Assembly: GCA_964411985.1 (NCBI GenBank)
Contig: CAYPNF010000029.1
Location: 44,174 to 108,173, forward strand
Length of the DNA stretch: 64,000 bases
DNA from: CAYPNF01 sp964411985
Lineage (GTDB): Bacteria > Verrucomicrobiota > Verrucomicrobiia > Limisphaerales > J093
Reading direction: 5' to 3'
Shown piece by piece: positions 50,150 to 59,365 of this stretch (positions within the stretch are counted from its first letter, which is position 1; each line of letters opens with the position of its first letter). Position numbers and translations under genes: made by a program. The notes under the pieces are model-generated. The model saw only the letters and a list, made by a program, of their open reading frames with translations, made no database searches and was not told where the DNA came from.

Positions 50150-51310
50150 TTACCCACGCTGGAGGATCATCTGCCTAAACTCCCGGAAAAGCGGGGAAGA
50201 ATCATGCGGACCCGGCGATGCCTCAGGGTGGTACTGCACGCAGAAAACTGGTTTTCGCGCATGGCGCAACCCCTCCACCGTCTGGTCGTTCAGGTTAATC
50301 CGGTTGACCGACACCTCGGTGGGAAGGCTGGCTGGATCGACCGCAAATCCGTGGTTCTGGGAAGTAATCTCGATACGCCCCGTCTCCAGGTCTTTCACTG
50401 GCTGGTTCGCCCCGCGATGGCCAAATTTCAGTTTAAAAGTCGTCCCGCCAAATGCCTGTCCCAAGATTTGGTGGCCAAGGCAGATCCCGAAAATGGGAAT
50501 CCCCAGATCCAGCAACTCCTTCACTGCCCCCACGGCGTAGCCCAAAGCCGACGGATCACCAGGGCCGTTGGAAAGGAAGATGCCGGCGGGGTTGTAACGT
50601 AGCGCCTCGCTGGCGGGGGTGGTCGCAGGCACGACTTGAACTTGAAAACCCTCCTGGCGAAGCATGCGCAGGATGTTGTATTTCATCCCGAAATCATAGG
50701 CCACAATCGGTATGTCGGCCCGAGGCATTGGATGCCGCTTTTGACGCGGATTCTCCTTTTCCTCGCCTTGCACCAAACGAAACCGAGCGCTTTGCTGATC
50801 GTCTTTGTCCCAGAGGAAGGGGGCGGGATGGGTCACTTCTTTCACGAAATCCACCCCGAGCAGCCCGTGCCATTTCCGCGCCATTTCCACGGCCTTCTGA
50901 TCACTCAAACCCTCAGTGGAAATCACCCCTTTCATGGCACCCGCCACCCGAAGCTTCTTCGTCAGTGCTCGGGTATCCACTCCTTGGATTCCGGGTACTT
51001 GGTTCTGTTTCAAGTACTCTCCCAGGCTGAAATCGGCCCGCCAGTTGCTGACCACCGGCGACAGCTCCCGCACCACAAATCCAGACACGTGGGGTCGCCA
51101 GGATTCCACGTCGACCAGATTGACTCCGTAGTTTCCTATGTGCGGATAGGTCATCGTGACGATCTGGCCTTTATAGGATGGGTCGGTGAGGATCTCCTGG
51201 TAGCCGGTCATGGAAGTGTTGAAACACACTTCCCCACAGGCTGTCGCGCACGCGCCGAAACCATCGCCGTGGAATACAGAACCATCTTCAAGAGCCAGAA
51301 TTGCTTTCAT
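50150..51310 (-). CDS. carA: Carbamoyl-phosphate synthase small subunit
   Basis: 386 residues. It hydrolyses glutamine and passes ammonia to CarB for arginine and pyrimidine synthesis. The N-terminal domain starts 'AILALEDGSVFHGDGFGACA', and 'NTSMTGYQEILTDPSYKGQI' is invariant. The class I amidotransferase triad is visible: Cys277 in 'GICLGHQ', and His and Glu in 'QYHPEASPGPHD'. carB is not adjacent. A terminator separates it from the thioredoxin-like gene upstream, so it probably has its own promoter. Confidence 0.97.
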   Translation of the reverse strand: MKAILALEDGSVFHGDGFGACATACGEVCFNTSMTGYQEILTDPSYKGQIVTMTYPHIGNYGVNLVDVESWRPHVSGFVVRELSPVVSNWRADFSLGEYLKQNQVPGIQGVDTRALTKKLRVAGAMKGVISTEGLSDQKAVEMARKWHGLLGVDFVKEVTHPAPFLWDKDDQQSARFRLVQGEEKENPRQKRHPMPRADIPIVAYDFGMKYNILRMLRQEGFQVQVVPATTPASEALRYNPAGIFLSNGPGDPSALGYAVGAVKELLDLGIPIFGICLGHQILGQAFGGTTFKLKFGHRGANQPVKDLETGRIEITSQNHGFAVDPASLPTEVSVNRINLNDQTVEGLRHARKPVFCVQYHPEASPGPHDSSPLFREFRQMILQRG

Positions 51311-51384
51311 CAGAATGCACTCGCGAACCGGGCGCCGATGCTAGGCTGAAGCAGGCACCGGTCAAGGTTTTTGCTCCGGGAACG

Positions 51385-51418
51385 CAGAAACAAAAACGCG
51401 ACCCCCTAAGGAGTCGCG
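51385..51418 (-). terminator. Intrinsic terminator after the thioredoxin-like gene
   Basis: On the minus strand CGCGAC pairs with GTCGCG, with two more G-C pairs inside, followed by TTTTTGTTT. It ends the pyrC-thioredoxin transcript and lies between it and carA. Confidence 0.75.
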
Positions 51419-51449
51419 CTGGAAAATCCAAACACAAGCAGCAAAAGGG

Positions 51450-51893
51450 TTACTTGCCCTTTGCACCATCGACAAGCTTCAGAATGGCCTTCGTTCCGCT
51501 CCCGCTTTCATAGCCGACCTGACGACCCACTTCCTTGCCGTCAGGGTTCAACAACACCAAGGTGGGGAAGCCGCTCACATCATACTTGGCTTTCAAGGCG
51601 TTATTGGCTTTTGCCTGCGCCTCTGGAAGTGGGTTCTTCCGCGGAAAATCAATGGTCACCAAGACAAGGTTCTTGGCTGCGTAGGCGGCAAACTCCGGGG
51701 TGCTGAACACCTCCTTGTCGAGCTTGATGCAGTACCCACACCAGTCCGATCCGGTGAAATCGACCATAACAATCTTCTTCTCGGCCTTGGCCAACGCTTG
51801 AGCTTTGGCAAGGTCCGTGTGCCAAGTCAGTTCAGCCGCAACACTTTGCAGTATTCCAAGAACAAGGGCCAGGGTCAGAGTCAAGGTTTTCAT
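51450..51893 (-). CDS. Secreted thioredoxin-fold protein (CGYC)
   Basis: 147 residues. A signal peptide (1-20, 'LTLALVLGILQSVAA') directs it to the periplasm. The thioredoxin-7/DUF255-like fold has 'VMVDFTGSDWCGYCIKLDKE' with the redox pair Cys52-Cys55 and a cis-Pro loop 'VSGFPTLVLLNPDG'. It likely acts as a thiol-disulfide reductase or isomerase in the envelope. It begins 65 bases after the pyrC stop. Partner not known. Confidence 0.88.
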   Translation of the reverse strand: MKTLTLTLALVLGILQSVAAELTWHTDLAKAQALAKAEKKIVMVDFTGSDWCGYCIKLDKEVFSTPEFAAYAAKNLVLVTIDFPRKNPLPEAQAKANNALKAKYDVSGFPTLVLLNPDGKEVGRQVGYESGSGTKAILKLVDGAKGK

Positions 51894-51958
51894 ATTATCG
51901 TTGATTCTTTAGACGAACACTTTTTCTCAACATTCATTCTCCGGCGAACTCTTGGGGT

Positions 51959-53347
51959 CTATTTCCTGTTATTTCGCCCCAAGTCCGACCAAACGACTCG
52001 TCCTCCCACCATAGTCGCAACCGCCTTTCCTCGCAAGGGCCACCCGTGGAAGGGACTGTTCCTGGACTTCGAAGCGGACTCTTCCACCCGATAGGTCCAA
52101 GCTCGGTCGGGGGCCAGCAGGGCAACATCTCCGTCTTTCCCCACCGCTAGCGAACCCTTGTTCTTCAGTCCCAGCAAGCGGGCCGGAGTGACTGTGAATT
52201 TTGACAGTAGCTCAGACAACGTTATTCTCTTTCTATGAACCAGTTGCATTAGCGAAAGTGCCAGTTCTGTTTCCAGCCCAATCACCCCGAACGGCGCATA
52301 GTCGAACTCCACTTCCTTTTCGAAATTACAGTGGGGCGCGTGGTCACTCGCAATCACTTCAATCGTTCCGTCCTCCAACCCCTCCAGGATGGCCTCCCGA
52401 TCGCCGGCCGTGCGGAGGGGGGGATTCATCTTGAACGAAGTATCATAAGATGGCCAGTAAGGGAGCGCAGATGGGTCTTTGGTGGGTAGCATCCCCTTGC
52501 CGTCTGCCTTCCAAAACTCATCGCTTCCCGCCAAAGCCGCATCGGTAAGGACGAAGTGATGCGGACAAGCCTCTCCCGAAATCTGGACCCCACGCTTCTT
52601 GGCTTCACGCAGCAGCTTCACGCTGCCTGCCGCGCTGAGGTGCTGGCAGTGAACACGGGCTCCCGTTCGCTCTGCCAAGAGAATGTTGCGCGCCACGATC
52701 AACTCCTCCCCCTCGGCCGGCCAGCCTCGCAAACCGAGGATCGTGTTGTAGATGCCTTCGTGCATCACACCGTCGCCTACCAGCGAGTAGTCCTGGCAGT
52801 GGTCCATCACGAGCAAATCGAACATCGTGGAGTACTCGCACCCGCGCCGCATGACCTCGTTGTTCTGGATGCAATGTCCGTCATCGGTGATGGCAACAAT
52901 CCCCGCTTTCCTCAAGGAGCCGATGGGAGCGAGTTCTTCACCAGCGATTCCCTTGGTGATGGCGCCTGCCACAAAGACATTCACCTTCCCCACGGCAGCC
53001 GAGCGTTCATGGATCAAAGCAACCGTGCTGGGGCTGTCGATCGCAGGGTTGGTGTTGGGCATGCAGACCACGGAAGTGAAACCTCCCCTGGCAGCGGCGG
53101 CGGTTCCGCTTTCAATGGTCTCCTTGGCAGACTGCCCCGGTTCACGGAGGTGAACGTGGAGATCGATCAGTCCAGGGCTCACCACCAAGCCCGCGGCATC
53201 CAAGCGCTCCACATCCTTGGGGGCCTTGGCAGCAGCGTCCGTACCCAGCGCGGCTACCTTGCCTTCAACGATCAAAAGATCCGCAACTTTGTCCATTCCC
53301 TGACTGGGGTCGACGATTCGACCCTGCGTGATGAGCAGCGAATTCAT
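51959..53347 (-). CDS. pyrC: Dihydroorotase (class I)
   Basis: 462 residues. It closes N-carbamoyl-aspartate to dihydroorotate in pyrimidine synthesis. The metal motif 'DLHVHLREPG' (His64, His66) is present, as are 'VCMPNTNPAIDS', 'CQHLSAAGSVKLLREAKKRG', 'EACPHHF' and 'IASDHAPH' (metal Asp). The long form with 'GLETELAL' fits the class I enzymes that often associate with PyrB. pyrB is not adjacent. It is divergent from tRNA-Gly over 70 bases. Confidence 0.95.
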   Translation of the reverse strand: MNSLLITQGRIVDPSQGMDKVADLLIVEGKVAALGTDAAAKAPKDVERLDAAGLVVSPGLIDLHVHLREPGQSAKETIESGTAAAARGGFTSVVCMPNTNPAIDSPSTVALIHERSAAVGKVNVFVAGAITKGIAGEELAPIGSLRKAGIVAITDDGHCIQNNEVMRRGCEYSTMFDLLVMDHCQDYSLVGDGVMHEGIYNTILGLRGWPAEGEELIVARNILLAERTGARVHCQHLSAAGSVKLLREAKKRGVQISGEACPHHFVLTDAALAGSDEFWKADGKGMLPTKDPSALPYWPSYDTSFKMNPPLRTAGDREAILEGLEDGTIEVIASDHAPHCNFEKEVEFDYAPFGVIGLETELALSLMQLVHRKRITLSELLSKFTVTPARLLGLKNKGSLAVGKDGDVALLAPDRAWTYRVEESASKSRNSPFHGWPLRGKAVATMVGGRVVWSDLGRNNRK

Positions 53348-53415
53348 GTGGGAAAGAAAGATACTCTGTCTCGAATTGACAAGGCAAGCGCGGGTAGTAG
53401 GATGTTTTCCACGAG

Positions 53416-53491
<76 letters not shown>

Positions 53492-54168
53492 TCTTCCTAA
53501 CTACCAAATACTTACAAACACTAGGTGTTCCTGTATTTAGGCCTTATATAACGGTTATACGTAACTTTTTTACCGAGATTTGTCCGAGTTGAGGGTATTT
53601 GTCGATGGGGACTCATGGATCGGAGTGAGTCTGGATTTTGGAAATCCCAGTGTCCCTTTAGCGGCCTTCAAACTGGGAATTGAGACTCCGTCGGCGTCAG
53701 AGAGTTTGAACCTGCCAGTTCTTTGGGTGCACTCCGTTACCCTGGCCTAAAGGTAACAAGTACCGCGCATCGAAAAGGTCGTTAAACGTACCCCATGATC
53801 AGCGGCAGAAGCGCCTGGCAGCGCTGCTATGGCTACCCCCTCGATGGAATAGTCCTGCACGACGCGCTTTGATTCCTTGTCCACTATGTCGGACCCTCGG
53901 AGCTGATCAAAACGTCTAGAATCGTTCCACCCAAGATGAAGGCGGGGCTGTCTGGTGGTGATTTGACATCCTGGTTCACGGATTGGGAGGGTAAAGGCGG
54001 TCAAGACGCTCCAAATCACGAGGGCAGTTCGGTACCGGGGCTGATAATGACCAAAGCCGCGACGGAGTTGGTCGGATTGCCTCGTCTAGTCTGTGAGGAA
54101 CCAGCGTCTTTCGGGGCGGCGAGGTTGCGATCAAAAGCCCAGACCCCGATTCCCGTTACACAATATCA
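53492..54168. other. 677-base region after tRNA-Gly without supported gene
   Basis: The first ~90 bases are clearly A/T richer than the surroundings. A frame open from 53565 to 53758 without a usual start has balanced composition but no recognised family. No integrase or repeat of the tRNA 3' end was found by eye. Confidence 0.5.
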
Positions 54169-54879
54169 CTACGGGGAGCGTACCCGGTAAAACCGAACCG
54201 GAGTGGTCCCCCACTGGGGGTCGCTGAAATAGTCTGTTCCGCCGGTGAGGGTGTTGGTTGCCACGGGGGACCAAGTGGGGTTGGTCAGGGTCGTGCTGGA
54301 TCCAACGACAACGCTTCTTCCACTAGCCCAAGTGACGTTGAACCCGAACTGATTTGTCATTACGCCAAAAGTGGGGTCGCCGGTTGCCACTTGGGGTTGC
54401 CACACCGCCGTCGGACGACCACCAAGCGTCGTGCCCCAGCCTGTCGTCCCCGGCAGGTAATAGACCGTCGCATTCGTATCACCGTCGAACGGGCAAACAT
54501 AGTGGTCCTGCCACATCACGGGGCCGACCCAAAAGCAGTACGCTTCGGGAGCGTTACCATCGAAAAAGACTCCGGTCAGGCTGGTGCAGTAAGCGAACGC
54601 CCGGTCCCCGATGATGGTGACGCTGTTGGGAATTGTGACGCTTGTCAGGCTCGTGTCCCAGAACGCTTCCCACCCGATGCTGGTGACCGGCAACCCACCA
54701 ATCTGATCTGGGATGGTCACCGCACCACCTGGGCCGATGTATCTCGTGATGGTGACCGTGCCGTTATTGGTCGTGTAGGTGTAGTCCGCTGCTTGGACCG
54801 AGGACAACAAGCCTACCGCCCAAAGGAAGAGGCTGAGGGTCGTGAGGATTCCGAGGTGTCGAGAGATTGGTAGTTTCAT
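54169..54879 (-). CDS. Small BspA-type leucine-rich-repeat secreted protein
   Basis: 236 residues. A signal peptide (to ~31, 'SVQAAD') precedes 'YTYTTNNGTVTITRYIGPGG', the usual start of BspA-like (LRR_5) proteins. About two repeat units ('LTSVTIPNSVTIIGDRAFAY', 'LTGVFFDGNAPEAYCFWVGP') are followed by 'VYYLPGTTGWGT' and a C-terminal beta-domain ending 'RFYRVRSP'. It resembles the neighbour at 54904 at both ends, so the two are a duplicated pair with different repeat numbers. Probable role: surface adhesion or binding. Confidence 0.8.
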   Translation of the reverse strand: MKLPISRHLGILTTLSLFLWAVGLLSSVQAADYTYTTNNGTVTITRYIGPGGAVTIPDQIGGLPVTSIGWEAFWDTSLTSVTIPNSVTIIGDRAFAYCTSLTGVFFDGNAPEAYCFWVGPVMWQDHYVCPFDGDTNATVYYLPGTTGWGTTLGGRPTAVWQPQVATGDPTFGVMTNQFGFNVTWASGRSVVVGSSTTLTNPTWSPVATNTLTGGTDYFSDPQWGTTPVRFYRVRSP

Positions 54880-54903
54880 AACGCCAAATGAGGTTGGGCC
54901 TGT

Positions 54904-56604
54904 TTACGGTGAACGAATCCGGTAGAACCGGGTTGGATACTCTGTCCACTGCGGATCGCTGAAATACAATGTTCCACCGGTGAGGATATTGGTTGCCACA
55001 GAAGACCATGTGGGGTTGGTCAGAGTTGTGCTGGCTTCCACCACGACGGAGAGGTTCGTGGCCCAAGAAGTGGTGAAACTGAATTGGTTGGTTTGGATGC
55101 CTCCGCTTCCGCTCAGTATCACTGGATCCGGACGCACCCAGAGTGCTGTCGGACAACCACCAAAGATTGTGCCCCAGCCTCTTGTCCCCGGCAGGTAATA
55201 GATGGTCGCATTGTTGTCACCGTCGAACACAGCCCCTTCATAGCCGGGACAGTTGCCCTGGAAATATACGCTGGTCAGGCTGGAGCAGTAATAGAACGCC
55301 CCCCAGCCGAGGATGGTGACGCTGGTGCCTATCGTGACGTTGGTCAGGCGGGTGCAGCCAATGAACGCATAGTTCCCGATGCTGATGACGCCGTCGGGGA
55401 TTGTGTAGCTTCCAGCTTTGCCCCCCGGATACTGGATGATCGCGGTCTGGCTCTTATTGAACAAGACCCCCTCGACACTACTATAGACGGAGTTGAGCGC
55501 AGCCACCGTTATGCCGCTCAGGCTGGTGCAGGAATAGAACGCCCAGTCCCCGATGCTGGTGACGCTGTCGGGGATCGTGATGCTGGTCAGGCTGGTGCAG
55601 CCAATGAACGCATAGTTCCCGATGCTGATGACGCTGTTGGGGATCGTGATGCTGGTCAGGCTGGTGCAGCCAGAGAACGCCTCGTTTCCGATCCTGATGA
55701 CACTGTTGGGGATCGTGACGCTGGTCAGGNNNNNNNNNNNNNNNNNNNNNNNNNNNNNNNNNNNNNNNNNNNNNNNNNNNNNNNNNNNNNNNNNNNNNNN
55801 NNNNNNNNNNNNNNNNNNNNNNNNNNNNNTGGTGCAGGAATAGAACGCCCAGTCCCCGATGCTGGTGACGCTGTTGGGGATCGTGACGCTGGTCAGACTG
55901 GTGCAGGAATAGAACGCCCAGTCCCCGATGCTGATGACGCTGTTGGGGATCGTGACGCTGGTCAGACTGTGGCACGAATTGAAAGCACCGTGCCCGATGC
56001 TGATGACGCTGTCGGGGATCGTGACGCTGGTCAGACTGTGGCACGAACTGAAAGTACCGTGCCCGATGCTGGTGACACTGTTGGGAATCGTGACGCTGGT
56101 CAGGTTGGTGCAGGAATAGAACGCCCAGTCCCCGATGCTGATGACGCTGTTGGGTATCGTGACACTAGTCAGACTGTGGCACGAATTGAAAGCACCGATC
56201 CCGATGCTGGTGATGCCGTTACCGAGGGTGACGCTGGTCAGACTGGTGCAGGAATAGAACGTCCAGTCCCCAATGCTGGTGGTGCCGTTGCCGAGGGTGA
56301 CGCTGGTCAGGCCGGTGCAGGAATAGAACGCATTCCCACCGATGCTGATGACGCTGTCGGGGATCGTGACGCTGGTCAGGTTGGTGCAACCAGAGAACGC
56401 CTCCCACCCGATGCTGGTGACCAACAGACCGTTGATCGTGTCAGGGATGGTCACCGCACCTCCTGGACCGATGTATCCCGTGATAGCGATCGTTCCGTTG
56501 TTGGTCCCGTAGGTGTAATCCGCTGCTTGGGCTGCCCCCCAAAGGGTCAGGCAAAGACTCGTCAGGATTCCGAGGTGTTTCGTGATCATAATTGGTGCTT
56601 TCAC
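54904..56604 (-). CDS. BspA-type leucine-rich-repeat secreted protein, interrupted by assembly gap
   Basis: At least 566 codons as represented, with the 100-N gap inside. The signal peptide is 'HLGILTSLCLTLWGAAQAAD'; ATGs at 56604 and 56589 are both possible. The body is a tandem array of 23-residue units 'LTSVTIPNSVISIGDWAFYS' plus CTS (69 bp each), near-identical in DNA, then 'ITVAALNSVYSSVEGVLFNK' and a C-terminal domain ending 'RFYRIRSP'. The true number of repeats is unknown because of the gap. Such LRR_5 proteins mediate adhesion in other bacteria; function here is inferred. Confidence 0.8.
   Translation of the reverse strand: MKAPIMITKHLGILTSLCLTLWGAAQAADYTYGTNNGTIAITGYIGPGGAVTIPDTINGLLVTSIGWEAFSGCTNLTSVTIPDSVISIGGNAFYSCTGLTSVTLGNGTTSIGDWTFYSCTSLTSVTLGNGITSIGIGAFNSCHSLTSVTIPNSVISIGDWAFYSCTNLTSVTIPNSVTSIGHGTFSSCHSLTSVTIPDSVISIGHGAFNSCHSLTSVTIPNSVISIGDWAFYSCTSLTSVTIPNSVTSIGDWAFYSCTXXXXXXXXXXXXXXXXXXXXXXXXXXXXXXXXXXLTSVTIPNSVIRIGNEAFSGCTSLTSITIPNSVISIGNYAFIGCTSLTSITIPDSVTSIGDWAFYSCTSLSGITVAALNSVYSSVEGVLFNKSQTAIIQYPGGKAGSYTIPDGVISIGNYAFIGCTRLTNVTIGTSVTILGWGAFYYCSSLTSVYFQGNCPGYEGAVFDGDNNATIYYLPGTRGWGTIFGGCPTALWVRPDPVILSGSGGIQTNQFSFTTSWATNLSVVVEASTTLTNPTWSSVATNILTGGTLYFSDPQWTEYPTRFYRIRSP
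55520..56410 (-). repeat. Tandem 69-bp LRR units
   Basis: The units encode 23-residue leucine-rich repeats. Many are nearly identical over long stretches ('cccgatgctgatgacgctg' recurs), which explains the assembly break in the middle. Confidence 0.85.
55730..55829. other. Scaffold gap (100 N)
   Basis: A run of exactly 100 N inside near-identical repeats. The number is a placeholder, not a measured length. Confidence 0.98.
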
Positions 56605-57041
56605 AAGAGGTATACGGGTTCCGCTCCGGCTTGTTGCAGAAAGGTGCTCAAGACGCAGTTTCTGCCTCCTTCAGGCGATGGCACCTGAACACCGGCCTCC
56701 GGACCAATCCAGCCCTGTAATAGGCTTCTGTACGTCACTCCGGCCTTTCACCTCACCGTCAAAATGGACGATGGCGCAAACCTCGTCGTGGTGGCAGTGA
56801 TTGAGGGCTAGTCTCGCTCAGAAAGGCCGCGTTTGCAAGCAGTAGCACCGGACGGAGGTTGGATGGCTCCAGCCCTACAGACGGGAATGCCCCCCATCGA
56901 GGATCGTCGCAAGCACCGGGAAGCCATTGATCAATTCTGAGAAGCGGGCGGTCGCTCGTTTTGACTTCTTGGCTATGACGCAAATCCCACGTACAAACAG
57001 GTTATGAAGGTAGCGATGGAAGCGAATGTGACTCCTATTGA
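56605..57041. other. Intergenic region without supported gene
   Basis: 437 bases upstream of the LRR gene. I see short open frames only. No promoter or RNA was recognised with confidence. Confidence 0.4.
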
Positions 57042-57170
57042 TGGAGTCAGAATCGGGCCGGGCTCAAGGACTTTCACGCTCAGCTGGAAGGGCGCGTCGC
57101 TTATCTGGCACAATTCAGCCCCCAGCGCGGCGCGCGTTTGCGGGCGCACTTGGAGCAGATTGCCTGGTAA
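57042..57170 (+). pseudogene. Possible C-terminal remnant of a reverse transcriptase
   Basis: Between stops at 57039 and 57168 the frame reads 'DFHAQLEGRVAYLAQFSPQR' then 'GARLRAHLEQIAW'. This pattern (short helix, 'GR(V/L)A', 'NP/SP..GA(K/R)LR', final 'I.W') resembles the end of bacterial retron/group-II-type reverse transcriptases as I remember them. About 40 residues survive with no start codon and no catalytic YxDD. It overlaps nothing real on the other strand. Confidence 0.35.
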
Positions 57171-57181
57171 GGATTATCTGG

Positions 57182-58273
57182 TCACTTCTGCCAAAGATCC
57201 GCCGTTCGCGCCTTCAAACCGGGTAAAGGCGGCAGTTTCGCGCTGGGCGAAGGCTCATACCAAAACGTGGCGCAGGACCAGTCGTCACTCGTCTCTGCCA
57301 ACCCATCCTTATAGGCAATTTGCTGAATCGTGATACGGCCCTCTTTCTTCCACGTGATCGGGTCTGGCAGATGCCAGCGATACATGGTCACAAAGTTCTT
57401 TTCGTTCAGACTGCACCCGTTGTAGAGGAACGCCGCTTGCTGAATTCCCCACGCCAAACCGACGTAGTCCTCGCTGCCTGTCCCAACGATGGTGGGCCAC
57501 TCCCGATCCCCATCGCGATAGACCTTGATCTCTCCTTCACCCCACCACTGCTCGGGATGGAGATTGCGAATTCCAATGACCGATCCCATGAATCGCCCCT
57601 TCTGGCTCCGACGAGGAAGCAGCTCAAAGTCCCTTTTCACCGTGGTCGGATTCTCCCGTTGGAAAAGCACGTGCAAACGTCCGACATCCTTGGGGTGTTT
57701 GTCTCCCAGGGTGTAGGTGAGTTGGTAGAAAAGGGGTATGGCGGTTTCCCCCTCGTTCGAGAAGGTCACCCTCGCCCGTTTCGTGAACGGCATGGGAAGC
57801 CAGAGATTTCGTCCACCCGTTGGGCCGCAGGAATGAACGGCGGACTGGTAGGAAGTAATTTTGCCATGGGCGAAGCCGAAGAGGTCACCGATGGGGCTTT
57901 CGATACTGGGGTGGGCCTGTCCCTCCCAGTAGACCCGAATGACACACGATCGCTGCACGACAGGATCCGCGCTCGTCGTCATCCAAATATGACGGATGGT
58001 CCCAGGGCCACGGATATCCCCCAATTGAACCGTTTCTCCGGGTTTGATCTCCCTGGCAGGAGCTCCCTTCCTCCCCGGCCCCAGGTTACTTGAAGCTTTC
58101 CCCCCTTCTCCGGGCGCGCCCGTCGGGTTTTCGAAAGAGATCGACCTGGTATCCAGACCCGTCTCCAGCAAGTAGGGCCTCGTTACGACGTCCGCTTCCG
58201 AGGCAACGGCCGGAAGGACCAGAGCGGCTAATCCGACACCAACCGTGAGGGTGATGGCTAAAAGTGTCTTCAT
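57182..58273 (-). CDS. Secreted GH172 (DUF2961) glycosidase
   Basis: 363 residues. The signal peptide is 'LLAITLTVGVGLAALVLPAVAS'. Then 'SISFENPTGAPGEGGKASSN' and 'LGDIRGPGTIRHIWMT' are DUF2961 hallmarks. The catalytic region shows 'WWGEGEIKVYRDGDREWPTI' and 'GTGSEDY' with the probable acid Glu268. GH172 enzymes act on D-arabinofuranosides or fructofuranosides. Here the exact substrate is unknown. It is downstream of the sugar-isomerase-like gene on the same strand. Confidence 0.85.
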   Translation of the reverse strand: MKTLLAITLTVGVGLAALVLPAVASEADVVTRPYLLETGLDTRSISFENPTGAPGEGGKASSNLGPGRKGAPAREIKPGETVQLGDIRGPGTIRHIWMTTSADPVVQRSCVIRVYWEGQAHPSIESPIGDLFGFAHGKITSYQSAVHSCGPTGGRNLWLPMPFTKRARVTFSNEGETAIPLFYQLTYTLGDKHPKDVGRLHVLFQRENPTTVKRDFELLPRRSQKGRFMGSVIGIRNLHPEQWWGEGEIKVYRDGDREWPTIVGTGSEDYVGLAWGIQQAAFLYNGCSLNEKNFVTMYRWHLPDPITWKKEGRITIQQIAYKDGLAETSDDWSCATFWYEPSPSAKLPPLPGLKARTADLWQK

Positions 58274-58337
58274 GGCGGTTCCTTACATCATTGGGCTGCT
58301 TTTCATCATCAACAAAGACTCGATACCATCACCCCCA

Positions 58338-59321
58338 TCAGGCTGAGGTGAGGGATTTCAGAAAAGTGATCTCCTTCTTCAGGATCTGCGGATGGTCCTC
58401 TTTGGGAAATCGTCCCAGGCACTCATTTTCCAGGCACAAATCTCCCCGGTAATTCGCTTTGCGCAAGATCTGCACCACACGCGCATAGTCCACATCGCCC
58501 TCGTACAGTGGCGCGGCATATTTCTCATATTCCCATCCCCTGGGACGCGAGGCATTCCGCTTGTCCTCCGGGTATTGCAGGTTCTTGCAGTGGGTATGGA
58601 AGGTCTTCCCCGCGAACTTCTCGAAAATCCCGTAGAGGTCCCGGAGCGGATGGCCGAACCAATAAAAGTTCATCGCGTCCAAGGTCAAGCCCAGCTGCGG
58701 CGACCCAACACTGCTGAACAGCTCCTCGAGAACCTTCGGTTGGTTGGTCCAATGCCCATGGTTTTCAATTCCGTATCGGACCGGCGTGTCCTTGGCGAGA
58801 TCGCACATCTGCTTGCAGGCTTTGACAGCGAAAGGCATGTATTCTTCCGTCTTAATCGCGCGTGGGACGACATCGATGCGAACGGTTTGAACCTCCAGCC
58901 TCTTCGCCGCACCGATCACGGCTTTAGTCCATTCGAGCTCCCGCTCAAGTCGTTCATCGAGCCGATTGCTCATGCAAAGCGCCGTGAGCCTGAGGCTATT
59001 TCGATCAAGATCCTCCCGGAGTTCGCGAGCGCCGTCGGCAGTGGCAAGGGTGTACTTCTTCTGCGGATGATGCAGGCCCGTGCAACGCATCTCCTCATCC
59101 ACTTGGACCTCGACCCCAGCGGCTCCCAGCTGCTTCAAGGCCGACCAGCAGTCCGGCTGGCCGGTCGACTTGAGGTGGGTATCACGGCAGGAGACGCACC
59201 AGGTTTCCTCTTTCGTGGCCGCCAGAGAAACGGCGGACGTACCGAGAGCCCCGGCGGCCAATACGAGGCGGCTGGTGTCTTTGAGAAAATCACGGCGTGA
59301 CTTGTCAGATGAGTGACTCAT
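58338..59321 (-). CDS. Tat-exported sugar phosphate isomerase/epimerase-like TIM barrel
   Basis: 327 residues from the ATG at 59321, chosen because a twin-arginine signal follows ('SRRDFLKDTSRLVLAAGALG'); the upstream extension to 59528 has no sense and overlaps the next gene's end. The xylose-isomerase-like barrel has 'YGIENHGHWTNQPKVLEELF', 'GLTLDAMNFYWFG' and 'THCKNLQYP', with metal-binding Glu, Asp and His. 'GDLCLENECLG' closes the barrel. The role is probably isomerisation or epimerisation of a free sugar in the periplasm. It lies 44 bases after the PQQ-type gene. Confidence 0.85.
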   Translation of the reverse strand: MSHSSDKSRRDFLKDTSRLVLAAGALGTSAVSLAATKEETWCVSCRDTHLKSTGQPDCWSALKQLGAAGVEVQVDEEMRCTGLHHPQKKYTLATADGARELREDLDRNSLRLTALCMSNRLDERLERELEWTKAVIGAAKRLEVQTVRIDVVPRAIKTEEYMPFAVKACKQMCDLAKDTPVRYGIENHGHWTNQPKVLEELFSSVGSPQLGLTLDAMNFYWFGHPLRDLYGIFEKFAGKTFHTHCKNLQYPEDKRNASRPRGWEYEKYAAPLYEGDVDYARVVQILRKANYRGDLCLENECLGRFPKEDHPQILKKEITFLKSLTSA

Positions 59322-59365
59322 AGGAGAGCGTAGGTATTGCTTTTGTGAGGATGCTGCGAGAAAGA

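Noticed and set aside
53565..53758. Open frame after tRNA-Gly reading 'VFVDGDSWIGVSLDFGNPSV'
   Set aside because: No standard start or ribosome site and no family recognised; length is compatible with chance.
55084..56688. 534-codon open frame on the plus strand across the LRR gene
   Set aside because: The repeats keep both strands open. The minus strand has signal peptide, LRR motif and C-terminal domain; the plus strand has none.
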